Shown piece by piece: positions 7,144 through 15,429 of a stretch of 16,224 nucleotides of DNA. Under the pieces are notes generated by a model, which was given only the letters and a program-made list of their open reading frames with translations, was not told the DNA's origin and searched no databases. Location: assembly GCA_964408025.1 (NCBI GenBank), contig CAYOXX010000078.1:1-16224 (forward strand). Reading direction: 5' to 3'. Position numbers and translations under genes: made by a program. The stretch is from CAYOXX01 sp964408025 (GTDB lineage: Bacteria > Acidobacteriota > DATKUA01). The first letter of the stretch is position 1. Every line of letters starts with the position of its first letter.

Positions 7144-7152
7144 CTCGAGTTT

Positions 7153-8388
7153 TCAACACTCTCTAACAATCAATTTCAGCCAGCGGCGCTTGCCGATCTT
7201 GATGATCTTCTCTTCGCCGTTATCGAGGTCGAGTTGCAGCTCCTCGTCGCCGACCTTCTCTCCGCCGATCGAGACGGCGCCCTGGCGCACCAGGCGGCGG
7301 CCATCCCCCTTGCTGCCGATCAAGCCATTATCCAGTAATAATTGAATGAGCTGGACCGGTTCGCCCGCGGTCACTCGGGCTTCTGGCATGTCGTCCGGCA
7401 CATGGCCCTCGCTGAATGTGCGGCGGAACACCTCTTCCGCCTCGCCGCCGGCGGCCTCGCCGTTGAAATCGGCGACGATGGCGCGTGCCAGCTCGATCTT
7501 GATCTGCATCGGATTGACTTCACCCGCCCCGGCAGCGCGCTTCTTTGCCTCGATATCGCTCATCGGGAGATCCGTGAGCAGCTCGAAGTAGCGCCACATC
7601 AGCTCGTCGCTGATGCTCATCAGCTTGCCGAACATCTCGCTGGGCGGCTCGGCGATGCCGACGTAGTTGCCGTAGCTCTTGCTCATCTTCTCGACGCCGT
7701 CCAGGCCCTCTAGCAGCGGCGTGGTCAGCACGATCTGCGGCGCCAGGTCGTACTCGCGCATGATGTCGCGCCCGACAAGCAGGTTGAACTTCTGGTCGGT
7801 GCCGCCCATCTCGACGTCGCACTCCAGCGCCACGCTGTCGTAGGCCTGCGCCAGCGGGTAGAGTATCTCGTGCATCGAAACCGGGACGCCGTTACGCAGG
7901 CGGGTCTCGAAGTCGTCACGCTCGAGCATGCGAGCCACTGTGTAGCGGCTTGCCAGGTGGATGAATCCTTCGGAGCCGAGCTCGCCCAGCCAGCGGGAGT
8001 TGAAGTCGACTATCGTCCGCTCGGGCAGCAGGATCTTGAATACCTGCTGCTTGTAGGTCTCGGCGTTGGCCTCCAGCTCCTCGCGGCTCATCGGCGGGCG
8101 CAGCTTGCTGCGGCCGCTCGGGTCGCCGATCATGCCGGTGAAGTCGCCGATCAGGAACACCACGTCGTGGCCGAGGTCCTGGAAGTGGCGCATCTTGCGC
8201 AGGATAACTGTGTGGCCCAGGTGCAGGTCGGGCGCCGTGGGGTCGAAGCCGACCTTCACCTTCAGCCGCCGCCCCTCCCGGCGCGCCAGCTCCAGGCGCT
8301 CGGCCAGGTCCTCGCGCGTGATCAGGTCGACCGAACCACGGGCCAGGTATTCGAGCTGCTCTTCCGGCGTCATCTCTCGAGGCTTCAT
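7153..8388 (-). CDS. tyrS: Tyrosyl-tRNA synthetase
   Basis: Charges tRNA-Tyr in the cytoplasm, using ATP. As called it has 411 residues, normal for the bacterial TyrS subgroup of about 400-420 residues. Class I signatures are present: HLGH at 56-59 (after KVGFDPTAPDL) and KMSKS at 234-238 (GVEKMSKSYGNYVG). GGTDQKFNLLVGRD is the tyrosine/ATP pocket segment. The C-terminal ~65 residues are an S4 RNA-binding domain (GDGRRLVRQGAVSIGGEKV). The frame is open up to a TTG at 8442, but the ATG at 8388 is preferred because GAGGAAGG lies 6-7 bases before it while the TTG and the ATG at 8415 have no ribosome site. It follows purN with a 204-base gap holding its own probable promoter, so it is likely transcribed separately. 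No T-box leader signature (AGGGUGGNACCGCG) was seen. Confidence 0.97.
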   Translation of the reverse strand: MKPREMTPEEQLEYLARGSVDLITREDLAERLELARREGRRLKVKVGFDPTAPDLHLGHTVILRKMRHFQDLGHDVVFLIGDFTGMIGDPSGRSKLRPPMSREELEANAETYKQQVFKILLPERTIVDFNSRWLGELGSEGFIHLASRYTVARMLERDDFETRLRNGVPVSMHEILYPLAQAYDSVALECDVEMGGTDQKFNLLVGRDIMREYDLAPQIVLTTPLLEGLDGVEKMSKSYGNYVGIAEPPSEMFGKLMSISDELMWRYFELLTDLPMSDIEAKKRAAGAGEVNPMQIKIELARAIVADFNGEAAGGEAEEVFRRTFSEGHVPDDMPEARVTAGEPVQLIQLLLDNGLIGSKGDGRRLVRQGAVSIGGEKVGDEELQLDLDNGEEKIIKIGKRRWLKLIVREC

Positions 8389-8505
8389 AGGCTGCACCTT
8401 CCTCGCGGCGCTCATGCTAGCGGAATGAAACAGACGCCGCAAGGAGGCAGTGGACCAATCCCTTACGGGCTTCTTAAGAAAAAGTACCAGGGTCTTTCCC
8501 TTACG

Positions 8506-8533
8506 ACTATAGTCTTCTATAAGAGATATACAA
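8506..8533 (-). promoter_or_regulatory. Probable promoter of tyrS
   Basis: On the - strand TTGTAT (8533-8528) and TATAGT (8511-8506) are separated by 16 bases. The -10 matches 5 of 6 consensus bases, the -35 only 3. This predicts a leader of about 110 bases before the ATG at 8388. The gap is markedly AT-rich compared with the coding sequence on either side. Confidence 0.45.
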
Positions 8534-8537
8534 CTTC

Positions 8538-8555
8538 AGTAAATATATATTTACT
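8538..8555. repeat. 18-bp perfect palindrome upstream of tyrS promoter
   Basis: AGTAAATATATATTTACT equals its own reverse complement. It lies 4 bases upstream of the predicted tyrS -35 box and 37 bases downstream of the purN stop. It could be a dimeric regulator site or an AT-rich upstream element. No T-run follows it on the - strand, so it is a poor candidate for a purN terminator. Confidence 0.55.
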
Positions 8556-8592
8556 TAAGTGAAAGTGTGTAGTCGAGCATAATCGTATAGGG

Positions 8593-9202
8593 TTATGTCT
8601 GGGAGACAAAAACCCTACGGCCTTCGACGCGCAGTCTGTCGGCGCAGAAGAGTCGGACCGCCTCGGGGTATACCTGGTGCTCGATTTTCAGGATACGCTC
8701 CGCCAGGGTTTCGCCGGTGTCGTCGTCGCGCACCTCGACGGCGCGCTGGACGATTATCGGCCCGTGGTCTAGCTTCTCGTCGACGAAGTGGACGGTGGCG
8801 CCGCTGACCTTGACGCCGTGGTCGGCTGCTTGCCATTGGGCGTCGAGGCCGGTGAAGGCGGGCAGCAGGGCGGGGTGGATGTTCATTATCCTGTTGGTGA
8901 AGCGGCGCACGAACCAGGGGCTGAGCAGGCGCATGAAGCCTGCCAGGCAGACCAGGTCGACGCCGCGCTTCTCGAGCTCGGCGACGACGGCGCGGTCGAA
9001 CGCCTCGCGGCTGTCGAACTTGCGGTGCGAGATGTATAGGGTCTCGCGGCCGCGCTCGGCGGCCTTCTCGAGGCCGGCGGCTTTCTTGCGGTTGCTGACG
9101 ACGAGGACGATCTCGCCGTCGATCTCGCCTCGGTCGATGGCGTCCATGATGCTCATCATGTTCGAGCCGCGCCCGCTGATCAGGACCGCTATGCACTTTT
9201 TC

Positions 9203-9210
<8 letters not shown>
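8593..9210 (-). CDS. purN: Phosphoribosylglycinamide formyltransferase (GART)
   Basis: 205 residues. Transfers formyl from 10-formyltetrahydrofolate to glycinamide ribonucleotide, the third step of de novo purine synthesis. The N-terminal VLISGRGSNM loop binds substrate. The catalytic triad is visible as N110 and H112 in NIHPALLPAFTGLDAQ and D148 in VDEKLDHGPIIVQ, matching N106/H108/D144 of the E. coli enzyme. LAGFMRLLSPWFV is a further family motif. The ATG at 9210 is preceded by GAGGAGGG and lies 8 bases inside the end of purM, so translation is probably coupled. The purM-purN order is common in bacteria. Confidence 0.97.
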
Positions 9211-10255
<1,045 letters not shown>

Positions 10256-10281
10256 CCTGTTCCCCGCTATCGTGTTGCCTC

Positions 10282-10311
10282 ATTGTATGCTGGGGGCGTC
10301 GTTGGAGTAAA
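10282..10311 (-). promoter_or_regulatory. Probable promoter of purM-purN
   Basis: On the - strand TTTACT (10311-10306) and TACAAT (10287-10282) are 18 bases apart. The -10 matches 5 of 6 and the -35 4 of 6 sigma70 consensus bases. The predicted transcript would start near 10275, about 20 bases before the purM GTG, which fits that start. No PurR-like operator was recognised. Confidence 0.5.
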
Positions 10312-10339
10312 CTACCTTGGCTGGGGAGGCGCCGTAGTA

Positions 10340-11110
10340 ATGAAACCGTCGGATATGGGATTTACCGAGGACGCTATATTCAACGGCGAGGTGGTCCTGC
10401 GCCAGAGCGCCAGCGGCTACCGCTTCAGCCTCGACGCGCTCCTGCTAGCCTGGTTCGCCTACGCGCTGCCAGCCGAAAGGGCGCTGGAGCTGGGCGCCGG
10501 CTGCGGCGTGGTCTCGCTAGCCCTGGCGCACAAGCGGCCGGGGCTGTCGATTGACGCCATCGAGATCCAGGCGTCGCTGGCCCGCCTGGCTCGCGGCAAC
10601 GCCGAGAGCAATGGCCTTGACTCTGTGATCGTACACGAGATCGATTTGCGCCGCCTCTGCGCCCCGAGGTGGGAGGGCACCTACGATCTGGTTTTCAGCA
10701 ACCCGCCATACCGCGCTCTCGGCCGCGGGCGCCTGAACCGTGACCCTGAGAAGGCCCGAGCCCGCCACGAGCTGCTTTGCACCCTGGGAGACGTAGTGGC
10801 GCGCGCCGCCTTCGCCCTGCGCCCCGGCGGCCGCGCCGCCTTCGTGCTGCTGGCCGCGCGGGCGGGGGAGTTGGAGGAGGAGGCGGTACGCCACGGGCTG
10901 GGATTGCGCCACCGCTGCTGGATGCGGCCCCACGCCAGCAGGGAACCCAACCTGCTTCTGGCGCTGCTGCAGGAGGGCACGGCGTGGGCGCTGCCTGACT
11001 TGGAAATCGTCGTCTACGCGGCCCCCAGGCGCTACACGCCGAAACTCAAGTCCATTTTAAGCGGCGCCTGGGAGGCTGAGGAGCACCCTTTGGCTGATCT
11101 TGATACCTAG
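10340..11110 (+). CDS. TrmN6-like SAM-dependent methyltransferase (tRNA1(Val) A37 N6-methyltransferase family)
   Basis: 256 residues from ATG 10340. The Rossmann methyltransferase core has motif I ALELGAGCGVVSL (48-60), an acidic strand IDAIEIQ, and the N6-adenine type catalytic NPPY at 121-124 (FSNPPYRALGRGRLN). The N-terminus FNGEVVLRQSASGYRFSLDALLLAWF and the RARHELLCTLGDVVARAAFALRPGG segment are typical of the YfiC/TrmN6 group, which methylates A37 of a tRNA-Val. Exact target is not proven by sequence, since related enzymes act on other RNAs. The frame is open to 10283, but ATG 10340 is favoured because GGGGAGG (10323-10329) precedes it. The gene diverges from purM. Its TAG stop (11108-11110) is the first triplet of the second repeat element. 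Confidence 0.85.
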   Translation: MKPSDMGFTEDAIFNGEVVLRQSASGYRFSLDALLLAWFAYALPAERALELGAGCGVVSLALAHKRPGLSIDAIEIQASLARLARGNAESNGLDSVIVHEIDLRRLCAPRWEGTYDLVFSNPPYRALGRGRLNRDPEKARARHELLCTLGDVVARAAFALRPGGRAAFVLLAARAGELEEEAVRHGLGLRHRCWMRPHASREPNLLLALLQEGTAWALPDLEIVVYAAPRRYTPKLKSILSGAWEAEEHPLADLDT

Positions 11111-11365
11111 CCCGCAAATTGCACAAGATTCAGCCGTCCGGCGACCCCTTTTCCCGAACCTCTTTGTTGCGGCCGATTTTGGACCCTCGACGTGGCGCTA
11201 ACCACGCCTGCGGATCTAAAACCGCTCCCGCCTCGACCTTCGAGAAAATCGGCTCGCCGGTGTCAATATGTAACCTAAATGTCCTGTGGAGAGAGCGCCG
11301 GAAAGATCAACATATCAATCACTTTAACACCGGGGCCGGCCCAACCTTGTGCAATTTGCGGGCTA
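11108..11365. mobile_element. MITE-like element, copy 2 (258 bp), downstream of methyltransferase gene
   Basis: Ends are TAGCCCGCAAATTGCACAAG and its exact reverse complement, again a perfect 20-bp inverted repeat flanked by TA. Same orientation as the copy at 2743-2999, with about 28 hand-counted differences including one single-base indel. The internal GCCGATTTT/AAAATCGGC pair is intact. The TTTTGGGCCC/GGGCCCAAAA stem of the first copy is here TTTTGGACCC and GGATCTAAAA, which still pairs except for one G-U-type and one mismatched position. It has no coding capacity. It gives the upstream gene its TAG stop. Removing it with one TA restores ACC-TAA-TAC, which also has an in-frame stop. It ends 38 bases from the stop of the convergent substrate-binding protein gene; that remainder shows nothing clear. 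Confidence 0.85.
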
Positions 11366-11403
11366 ATACGAACCGCGCTCACACCCCGGAGCAGTCGCTG
11401 CTC

Positions 11404-13035
11404 TTAGCGATCGCGGTAGTGCAGCCTGTATAGCGGAGCGAACGAGGCGTTGAGCGTCAGCTCGACTCCCTCGAGGTCGGAGCGGAAGACGGCGAAGTTG
11501 TCGCGGTACCAGAGGTCGACGTAGGGCAGATCCTCCGAGAGTAGCTGCTGCAGCTCGGCTACGACTCGCCAGCGCTCCGCCGCCTCCCGCTCCCGTTCGG
11601 CGCGCTCGATCAGCCTATCGACCTCCGGATTGGCGTAGCGGCCGCGGTTGAAGCTGCCCCGTTCTCGCCCGCCGTCGGAGCCGGGAACGCTGGTGCTGTG
11701 GAATGCGGAGCCGAAGAAGTGGGGGTCGATTATCCCCACCCAGCGGAGCTGAAAGAGCTCGAAGTTGCCGGCGATGATGTCGGCGTAGTAGGTCTGGAAC
11801 TCGAGGGGCCGAATCTCGACGGCGATGCCGACCCGCGCCAGTTGCTGGCGGAAGATCACCGCCAGGTCGCGGCTCACGTGGCGGCTCGAGCACTTGAGCA
11901 CAAGCCGCAGGCGGGGCTCGGGCCCGGGGCCGTCGGGATCGGAGTAGCCAGCTGCCTCCAGCAGGTCCTCCGCCCTCTCGGGATCGTAGTCGTAGCCGCG
12001 GAACTCGACCGGCAGCGCCCAGAGTCGCGGCATCAGCGGCCCGACCGCCGGCCGCGCCAGCCCGCCGAGGAACTCGCGGATGATCTCGCCGCGGTCGATG
12101 GCATGGGCTATCGCCTGCCGCACCCGCCGCCGGCCGAGGTCCGGGTGGCGGTGGTTGATGCCGATGTACTCGTAGCTCAGCCCCGGGGCCGTCAGCACCT
12201 CGAGTCGTGGCCGCTCGCGCAGCGACTCGACCGCGCTGACGGCCATGTCGTTGATCACCAGGTCGACGCTGCCGTGCATCAGCTCGAGGGCGCGGGTAGT
12301 GTCGTCCGGGATCACCCTCAGGACCAGGCTCCTGACCGATGGCCGGCCGCGGAAGTAGTTGTCGTTGGCCGCGAGCTCGAACCGTCTCGAGCCGTCACGG
12401 CTCCGGAGGCTGAATGGGCCGGTGCCGACCGGGGCCCGGCTGCCGTCGGCCGGGAAGCCCCGCGGGACGATGCCGACGGCGCCGAGGTTGGCCAGGAACC
12501 AGGGCTGGGGCTTGGCCAATGTGAATACCACGGTAGCGGGCGCCTCAGCCGACACTTCCACCACGTCGGCGAAGGCGGCCCGCTTGTGGCTGGCGAAGCC
12601 GGGTGCGAGCAGCGAGTGGAAGGTGTAGACAACGTCATCGGCGCTCAGCGGACGGCCGTCGTGGAAGCGGACGCCGCGGCGCAGCCGGAAGGTCCAGGTC
12701 TGGCGGGCCTCCAGGCCCTCGCCGTCGATCCGCTCCTCCCAGCTCTCGGCCAGGTCGGGGACTAACCGCCCCTCGGCGTCCTGGGTCACCAGCTGGTTGT
12801 AGAGGAGCTGGTGGAGACGATAGGAGGCGACGCTGGTGCCTACGCGAGGGTCGAGGCTCTCGGGCGCCTCGGCGATGCCGACCACGACGGTGCCGGCGAG
12901 CGCGCGGGCCTGGCGTTGGTCCTGGCCGCGGCCGCAGTTAACGAGCGCCAGGGCTAGGGTGAGGACTAGCGCCAGGGTGAGGGTGAGGGCGAGCGCCGGC
13001 GCCGCCGGCCGCCGCGCCTCAGGGTCGGTCCTCAT
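11404..13035 (-). CDS. ABC transporter substrate-binding lipoprotein, peptide/nickel type (SBP_bac_5)
   Basis: 543 residues. The signal segment (12-33, almost only Ala, Leu, Thr and Val) ends LVNC with C34 as probable lipidation site; Asn at -1 is unusual. After a short linker the mature protein shows the family-5 pattern: GTVVVGIAEAPESLDPRVG, LVPDLAESWE, FRLRRGVRFHDGRPLSADDV and VGTGPFSL, then RQAIAHAIDRGEII and the C-terminal YVDLWYRDNFAVFR. Family members bind oligopeptides, nickel or sugars outside the membrane and deliver them to a permease. No permease or ATPase gene lies nearby, so this one is an orphan and may use a transporter encoded elsewhere. The ATG at 13035 lies 17 bases inside the end of the HNH gene; no strong ribosome site is visible, which suggests translational coupling. 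Substrate not predictable from sequence. Confidence 0.92.
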   Translation of the reverse strand: MRTDPEARRPAAPALALTLTLALVLTLALALVNCGRGQDQRQARALAGTVVVGIAEAPESLDPRVGTSVASYRLHQLLYNQLVTQDAEGRLVPDLAESWEERIDGEGLEARQTWTFRLRRGVRFHDGRPLSADDVVYTFHSLLAPGFASHKRAAFADVVEVSAEAPATVVFTLAKPQPWFLANLGAVGIVPRGFPADGSRAPVGTGPFSLRSRDGSRRFELAANDNYFRGRPSVRSLVLRVIPDDTTRALELMHGSVDLVINDMAVSAVESLRERPRLEVLTAPGLSYEYIGINHRHPDLGRRRVRQAIAHAIDRGEIIREFLGGLARPAVGPLMPRLWALPVEFRGYDYDPERAEDLLEAAGYSDPDGPGPEPRLRLVLKCSSRHVSRDLAVIFRQQLARVGIAVEIRPLEFQTYYADIIAGNFELFQLRWVGIIDPHFFGSAFHSTSVPGSDGGRERGSFNRGRYANPEVDRLIERAEREREAAERWRVVAELQQLLSEDLPYVDLWYRDNFAVFRSDLEGVELTLNASFAPLYRLHYRDR

Positions 13036-13621
13036 CGAGGGCTACGTTCCAGTAGGCGAAGTCGGTGAAGTTGCGCCACAGCGGGTGCGGCTCCGCGCGG
13101 GTAGCGAAGCGGGAGAACGGAATCCAGAACGGCCGTCGGGGTGGCCGGATGAGCTTTAGCCCCGACTCCTCCGGCGTCCTGTTACCCTTGCGCTTGTTGC
13201 AGCCGAGGCAGCAGCAGACGACGTTGTCCCAGGAGTCGCGGCCACCGCGGGAGACCGGCACGACATGGTCGATGCTCAGCTCCCTGTAGCCGAAGCTGCG
13301 GCCGCAGTACTGGCAGCGGTTGCGGTCGCGCATGAAGATGTTCTTGCGCGAGAAGCGCACCCGGAAGCGGGGTACCTGCTCGTAGTGAATAAGCTGAACG
13401 ACGCGCGGAACCCGCAGCCGGAATCGCGGCGTGTGGACTACCTCGCCGTCGGCAGGCAGGTCCTTCCAGTCGTTGAAGGAGTAGGTCAGGTAGTCCTCGT
13501 CGACCGCCTTAACGTAGCCCTTGAAGAATAGGCAGAAGGCCCGGCGCACCGAGGTTATCTGCACCGCCTGGAAGAAACGGTTCAGAACCAGAACCTCGGA
13601 ATTGAGAACCGCAGTGGACAT
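13019..13621 (-). CDS. HNH endonuclease family protein
   Basis: 200 residues. The N-terminal part (VLVLNRFFQAVQITSVRRAFCLFFKGYVKAVDED) is the conserved lead-in of a widespread chromosomal HNH family. The nuclease core has zinc cysteines C103/C106 (CQYCG) and C138/C141 (CLGCNKRKG), with the catalytic SIDHVVPVSRGGRDSWDNVV stretch around D118, H119 and N133. All key residues are intact, so a metal-dependent DNA nuclease is expected; its biological substrate is unknown. It is not obviously mobile: no intron or intein context, and composition matches the region. ATG at 13621 starts 15 bases after the end of the upstream small membrane protein, and its end overlaps the lipoprotein gene by 17 bases, so it is the middle gene of a three-gene unit. 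Confidence 0.9.
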   Translation of the reverse strand: MSTAVLNSEVLVLNRFFQAVQITSVRRAFCLFFKGYVKAVDEDYLTYSFNDWKDLPADGEVVHTPRFRLRVPRVVQLIHYEQVPRFRVRFSRKNIFMRDRNRCQYCGRSFGYRELSIDHVVPVSRGGRDSWDNVVCCCLGCNKRKGNRTPEESGLKLIRPPRRPFWIPFSRFATRAEPHPLWRNFTDFAYWNVALDEDRP

Positions 13622-13635
13622 TGTCGCACCGGCAA

Positions 13636-14043
13636 TCAGAATCGCAGATAGCTTTCCTCTATGTCTAGTTCCTTGTCGAAGTTGAACGACATCCCGAGGA
13701 TGCTGACCTGGACCGTGTAGGGCAGCCGGACCGACACCCTGCTCCTGCGCGGATCGGCGTCGATGACGATGTCATCCGGCCGGTAGGAGTGCTCGCGGAG
13801 CTCCTCGGCGATCAAGGCCCTTACCATCTCCCGGAATTCGTTCTGCGTCCGCATCCTCTCCTGTGCGCCCTTGTAGAGCCACGCCGTCTTGCAGAGGTCC
13901 CTGAGCTTGCCCTCCATCGAGAACGGCACCTGCACCACTGGGAACACGGAGACCGCGATATAGACGGCCAGAACTATGATCAAAATGCCTATCAAGCCCT
14001 TGAGCTTTATCGCTCCGGTCTCTCTGCGTCGAATACCTTCCAC
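13636..14043 (-). CDS. Small membrane-anchored protein of unknown function
   Basis: 135 residues from GTG 14043. A short basic N-terminus (VEGIRRRETGAIKLK) is followed by one transmembrane segment (about 16-38, LIGILIIVLAVYIAVSVFPVV) and an extracytoplasmic or soluble part of about 95 residues with a helical middle (KTAWLYKGAQERMRTQNEFREMVRALIAEEL) and a beta-rich end (VIDADPRRSRVSVRLPYTVQVSILG). It resembles small bacterial hypothetical proteins with an N-terminal anchor and a DUF4845-like layout, but I cannot name the family. The frame is open up to a TTG at 14112, which lies upstream of the predicted promoter, so the shorter form is preferred. It begins the three-gene - strand unit with the HNH and substrate-binding genes. 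Confidence 0.7.
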   Translation of the reverse strand: MEGIRRRETGAIKLKGLIGILIIVLAVYIAVSVFPVVQVPFSMEGKLRDLCKTAWLYKGAQERMRTQNEFREMVRALIAEELREHSYRPDDIVIDADPRRSRVSVRLPYTVQVSILGMSFNFDKELDIEESYLRF

Positions 14044-14074
14044 GATCTTACCCAGGTGGTGTTGAACCGCAAAA

Positions 14075-14103
14075 ATGGTACCGCATAGTGCCGTTGCTGT
14101 CAA
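14075..14103 (-). promoter_or_regulatory. Promoter of the small membrane protein/HNH/substrate-binding operon
   Basis: On the - strand a perfect TTGACA (14103-14098) is followed after 17 bases by TACCAT (14080-14075, 4 of 6). The transcript would start near 14068, some 25 bases before the GTG at 14043. This argues against the TTG start at 14112. It is back-to-back with the + strand promoter at 14126. Confidence 0.6.
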
Positions 14104-14125
14104 TGAATCCAATGCCTCGCGGCGT

Positions 14126-14155
14126 TTGACACGCAGCAGGTTCGGAGAATAGAAT
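14126..14155 (+). promoter_or_regulatory. Promoter of the zinc-ribbon protein/coaX operon
   Basis: Perfect TTGACA (14126-14131), an 18-base spacer and TAGAAT (14150-14155, 5 of 6). Transcription would begin near 14162, leaving a leader of about 22 bases before the ATG at 14184. This supports that ATG over the GTG at 14169, which would lie only about 7 bases into the message. Confidence 0.65.
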
Positions 14156-14183
14156 TACCCAAACAACCGTGCGAGAAGATTCC

Positions 14184-15425
14184 ATGACTGCTGGTAGCGT
14201 ACAGTTCACCTGCACTCGCTGCGGGACCGTTTACAGCGTCGACACGGAGCGTATAGGGGAAGCCGGACGGAGAGCCAGGTGCTCCGTCTGCGGCCACTCT
14301 TTCGTTGTGCGGCTGTCGACCGAACCGGCGTCCCCAACGGCTGCCGCTCCGGAGGCACCCGAGGAGATCTCGGTGACCGCCGGCGAGGCAATCGATATTG
14401 GCGAGGGGGGCGATGACATATTCTTCGTCGAGAAGACGGAGGAGGTACCAGATGAGGGTGGCGTCCCGGAGGACACCGAGGCCGGTGAGCCGGCGCTGCC
14501 TGCTGATCTGGAGATCCCGGCCGATACGCTGATCAGGCCGACACCCTCGTTTCCTCCCGAAGAGACTGCTCCGGCCGCCGCGGAGGCACCGGGCCCACCC
14601 GCCGACGTCGAGATGCCCGAGCCGGCCGGGGAGTCGCTGGCGGAGTCGCTTGCGACCCGCAGGCGCTGGCGCGACCCGATGCAGGCCGAGCGCAAGGGGC
14701 GCGCACCGATCTTCGGCGCCGATGAAGGCGCCAGGGAGCCGTCCGGGATACTCTACAAGCTGATCATCCTGGCCGTCGGCGTCGCCGCCCTGGCCACCTC
14801 ATTCTTCGAGCTACGCCCGTGGCAGGTCGATCCGGTCTACGCAACCACGCTCATCGCCATCGGGCTCCTGTCATTCGGGCTACAGTGCCTGTCGGGAATC
14901 CTGATCGCGGGGCTCTTCGGCTTCTTCTATCCACTGGCCGTCTTCTCCCGCCAGGTACCCGCCGTGGTCGACGGGTCGCTTTCGGGCCTGGCGCTGATCG
15001 GGGCGCTGACCGCCTTCGCTGTGGTACTACTGTTTGCCTATGCGCTGCTGATGGCCCGCAAGCGGGCGCTGTTCGTCATCAAGGAGGGAAGCGGCCAGAG
15101 CCTCGTCGCCTTCCTGCTGGGCCTCCTCACACTCGCCGTGGTGGTCTGGGCCCACCTGGAGAGCCCGTCGATTATCTCCCTGGCCGATATTGCCCCGGCG
15201 GGCCGACCTCTCGGCTCGATCGACTTCTACGAGGGGGTCGGGGTGCCGGTCCTGCTGCAGGCCTGTGCCCTGTCGCTGGCCATCGCCTTCGGCTTCTCCG
15301 CCCGCTCCGTTCGCAACCGCGTGCTCACGCTCGCCAACCTCGGTGTCGCTCTGGGCTTCCTGGCCCTGCTCTTCCTATACGCTCCGCTGGTCGCGGGGCC
15401 CATACGCCTATCTCTGCCCTGGTAG
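14184..15425 (+). CDS. MJ0042-type zinc-ribbon polytopic membrane protein
   Basis: 413 residues. Residues 8-40 form a zinc ribbon of the MJ0042 type, with C10/C13 (CTRCGTVYSVD) and C33/C36 (ARCSVCGHSFVV). Residues ~45-165 are a low-complexity acidic, Pro/Ala-rich linker (repeated PAE, EAP and EE stretches). From about residue 190 there are some seven hydrophobic segments, separated by short loops, up to residue 410. The zinc finger is thus on the cytoplasmic side if the N-terminus is inside. MJ0042 ribbons at the N-terminus of long-linker proteins are common in Myxococcota and related groups, usually with unknown function. The membrane half is not recognised. ATG 14184 is preceded by GAGAAG. 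It ends 4 bases before coaX, so the two are co-transcribed. Confidence 0.8.
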   Translation: MTAGSVQFTCTRCGTVYSVDTERIGEAGRRARCSVCGHSFVVRLSTEPASPTAAAPEAPEEISVTAGEAIDIGEGGDDIFFVEKTEEVPDEGGVPEDTEAGEPALPADLEIPADTLIRPTPSFPPEETAPAAAEAPGPPADVEMPEPAGESLAESLATRRRWRDPMQAERKGRAPIFGADEGAREPSGILYKLIILAVGVAALATSFFELRPWQVDPVYATTLIAIGLLSFGLQCLSGILIAGLFGFFYPLAVFSRQVPAVVDGSLSGLALIGALTAFAVVLLFAYALLMARKRALFVIKEGSGQSLVAFLLGLLTLAVVVWAHLESPSIISLADIAPAGRPLGSIDFYEGVGVPVLLQACALSLAIAFGFSARSVRNRVLTLANLGVALGFLALLFLYAPLVAGPIRLSLPW

Positions 15426-15429
15426 GACG

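Noticed and set aside
8389..8592. T-box riboswitch upstream of tyrS
   Set aside because: tyrS genes often have one, but the conserved AGGGUGGNACCGCG T-box sequence and a following terminator are absent.
11698..12765. 355-codon + strand frame
   Set aside because: Antisense to the substrate-binding protein gene, with no recognisable motifs.
13019..13621. Homing endonuclease of an intron or intein
   Set aside because: The HNH gene is a stand-alone, complete gene of chromosomal composition and interrupts nothing.
15190..15429. N-terminal extension of CoaX
   Set aside because: The extra 80 residues are the out-of-frame shadow of the zinc-ribbon protein gene; the family start is exactly at 15430.
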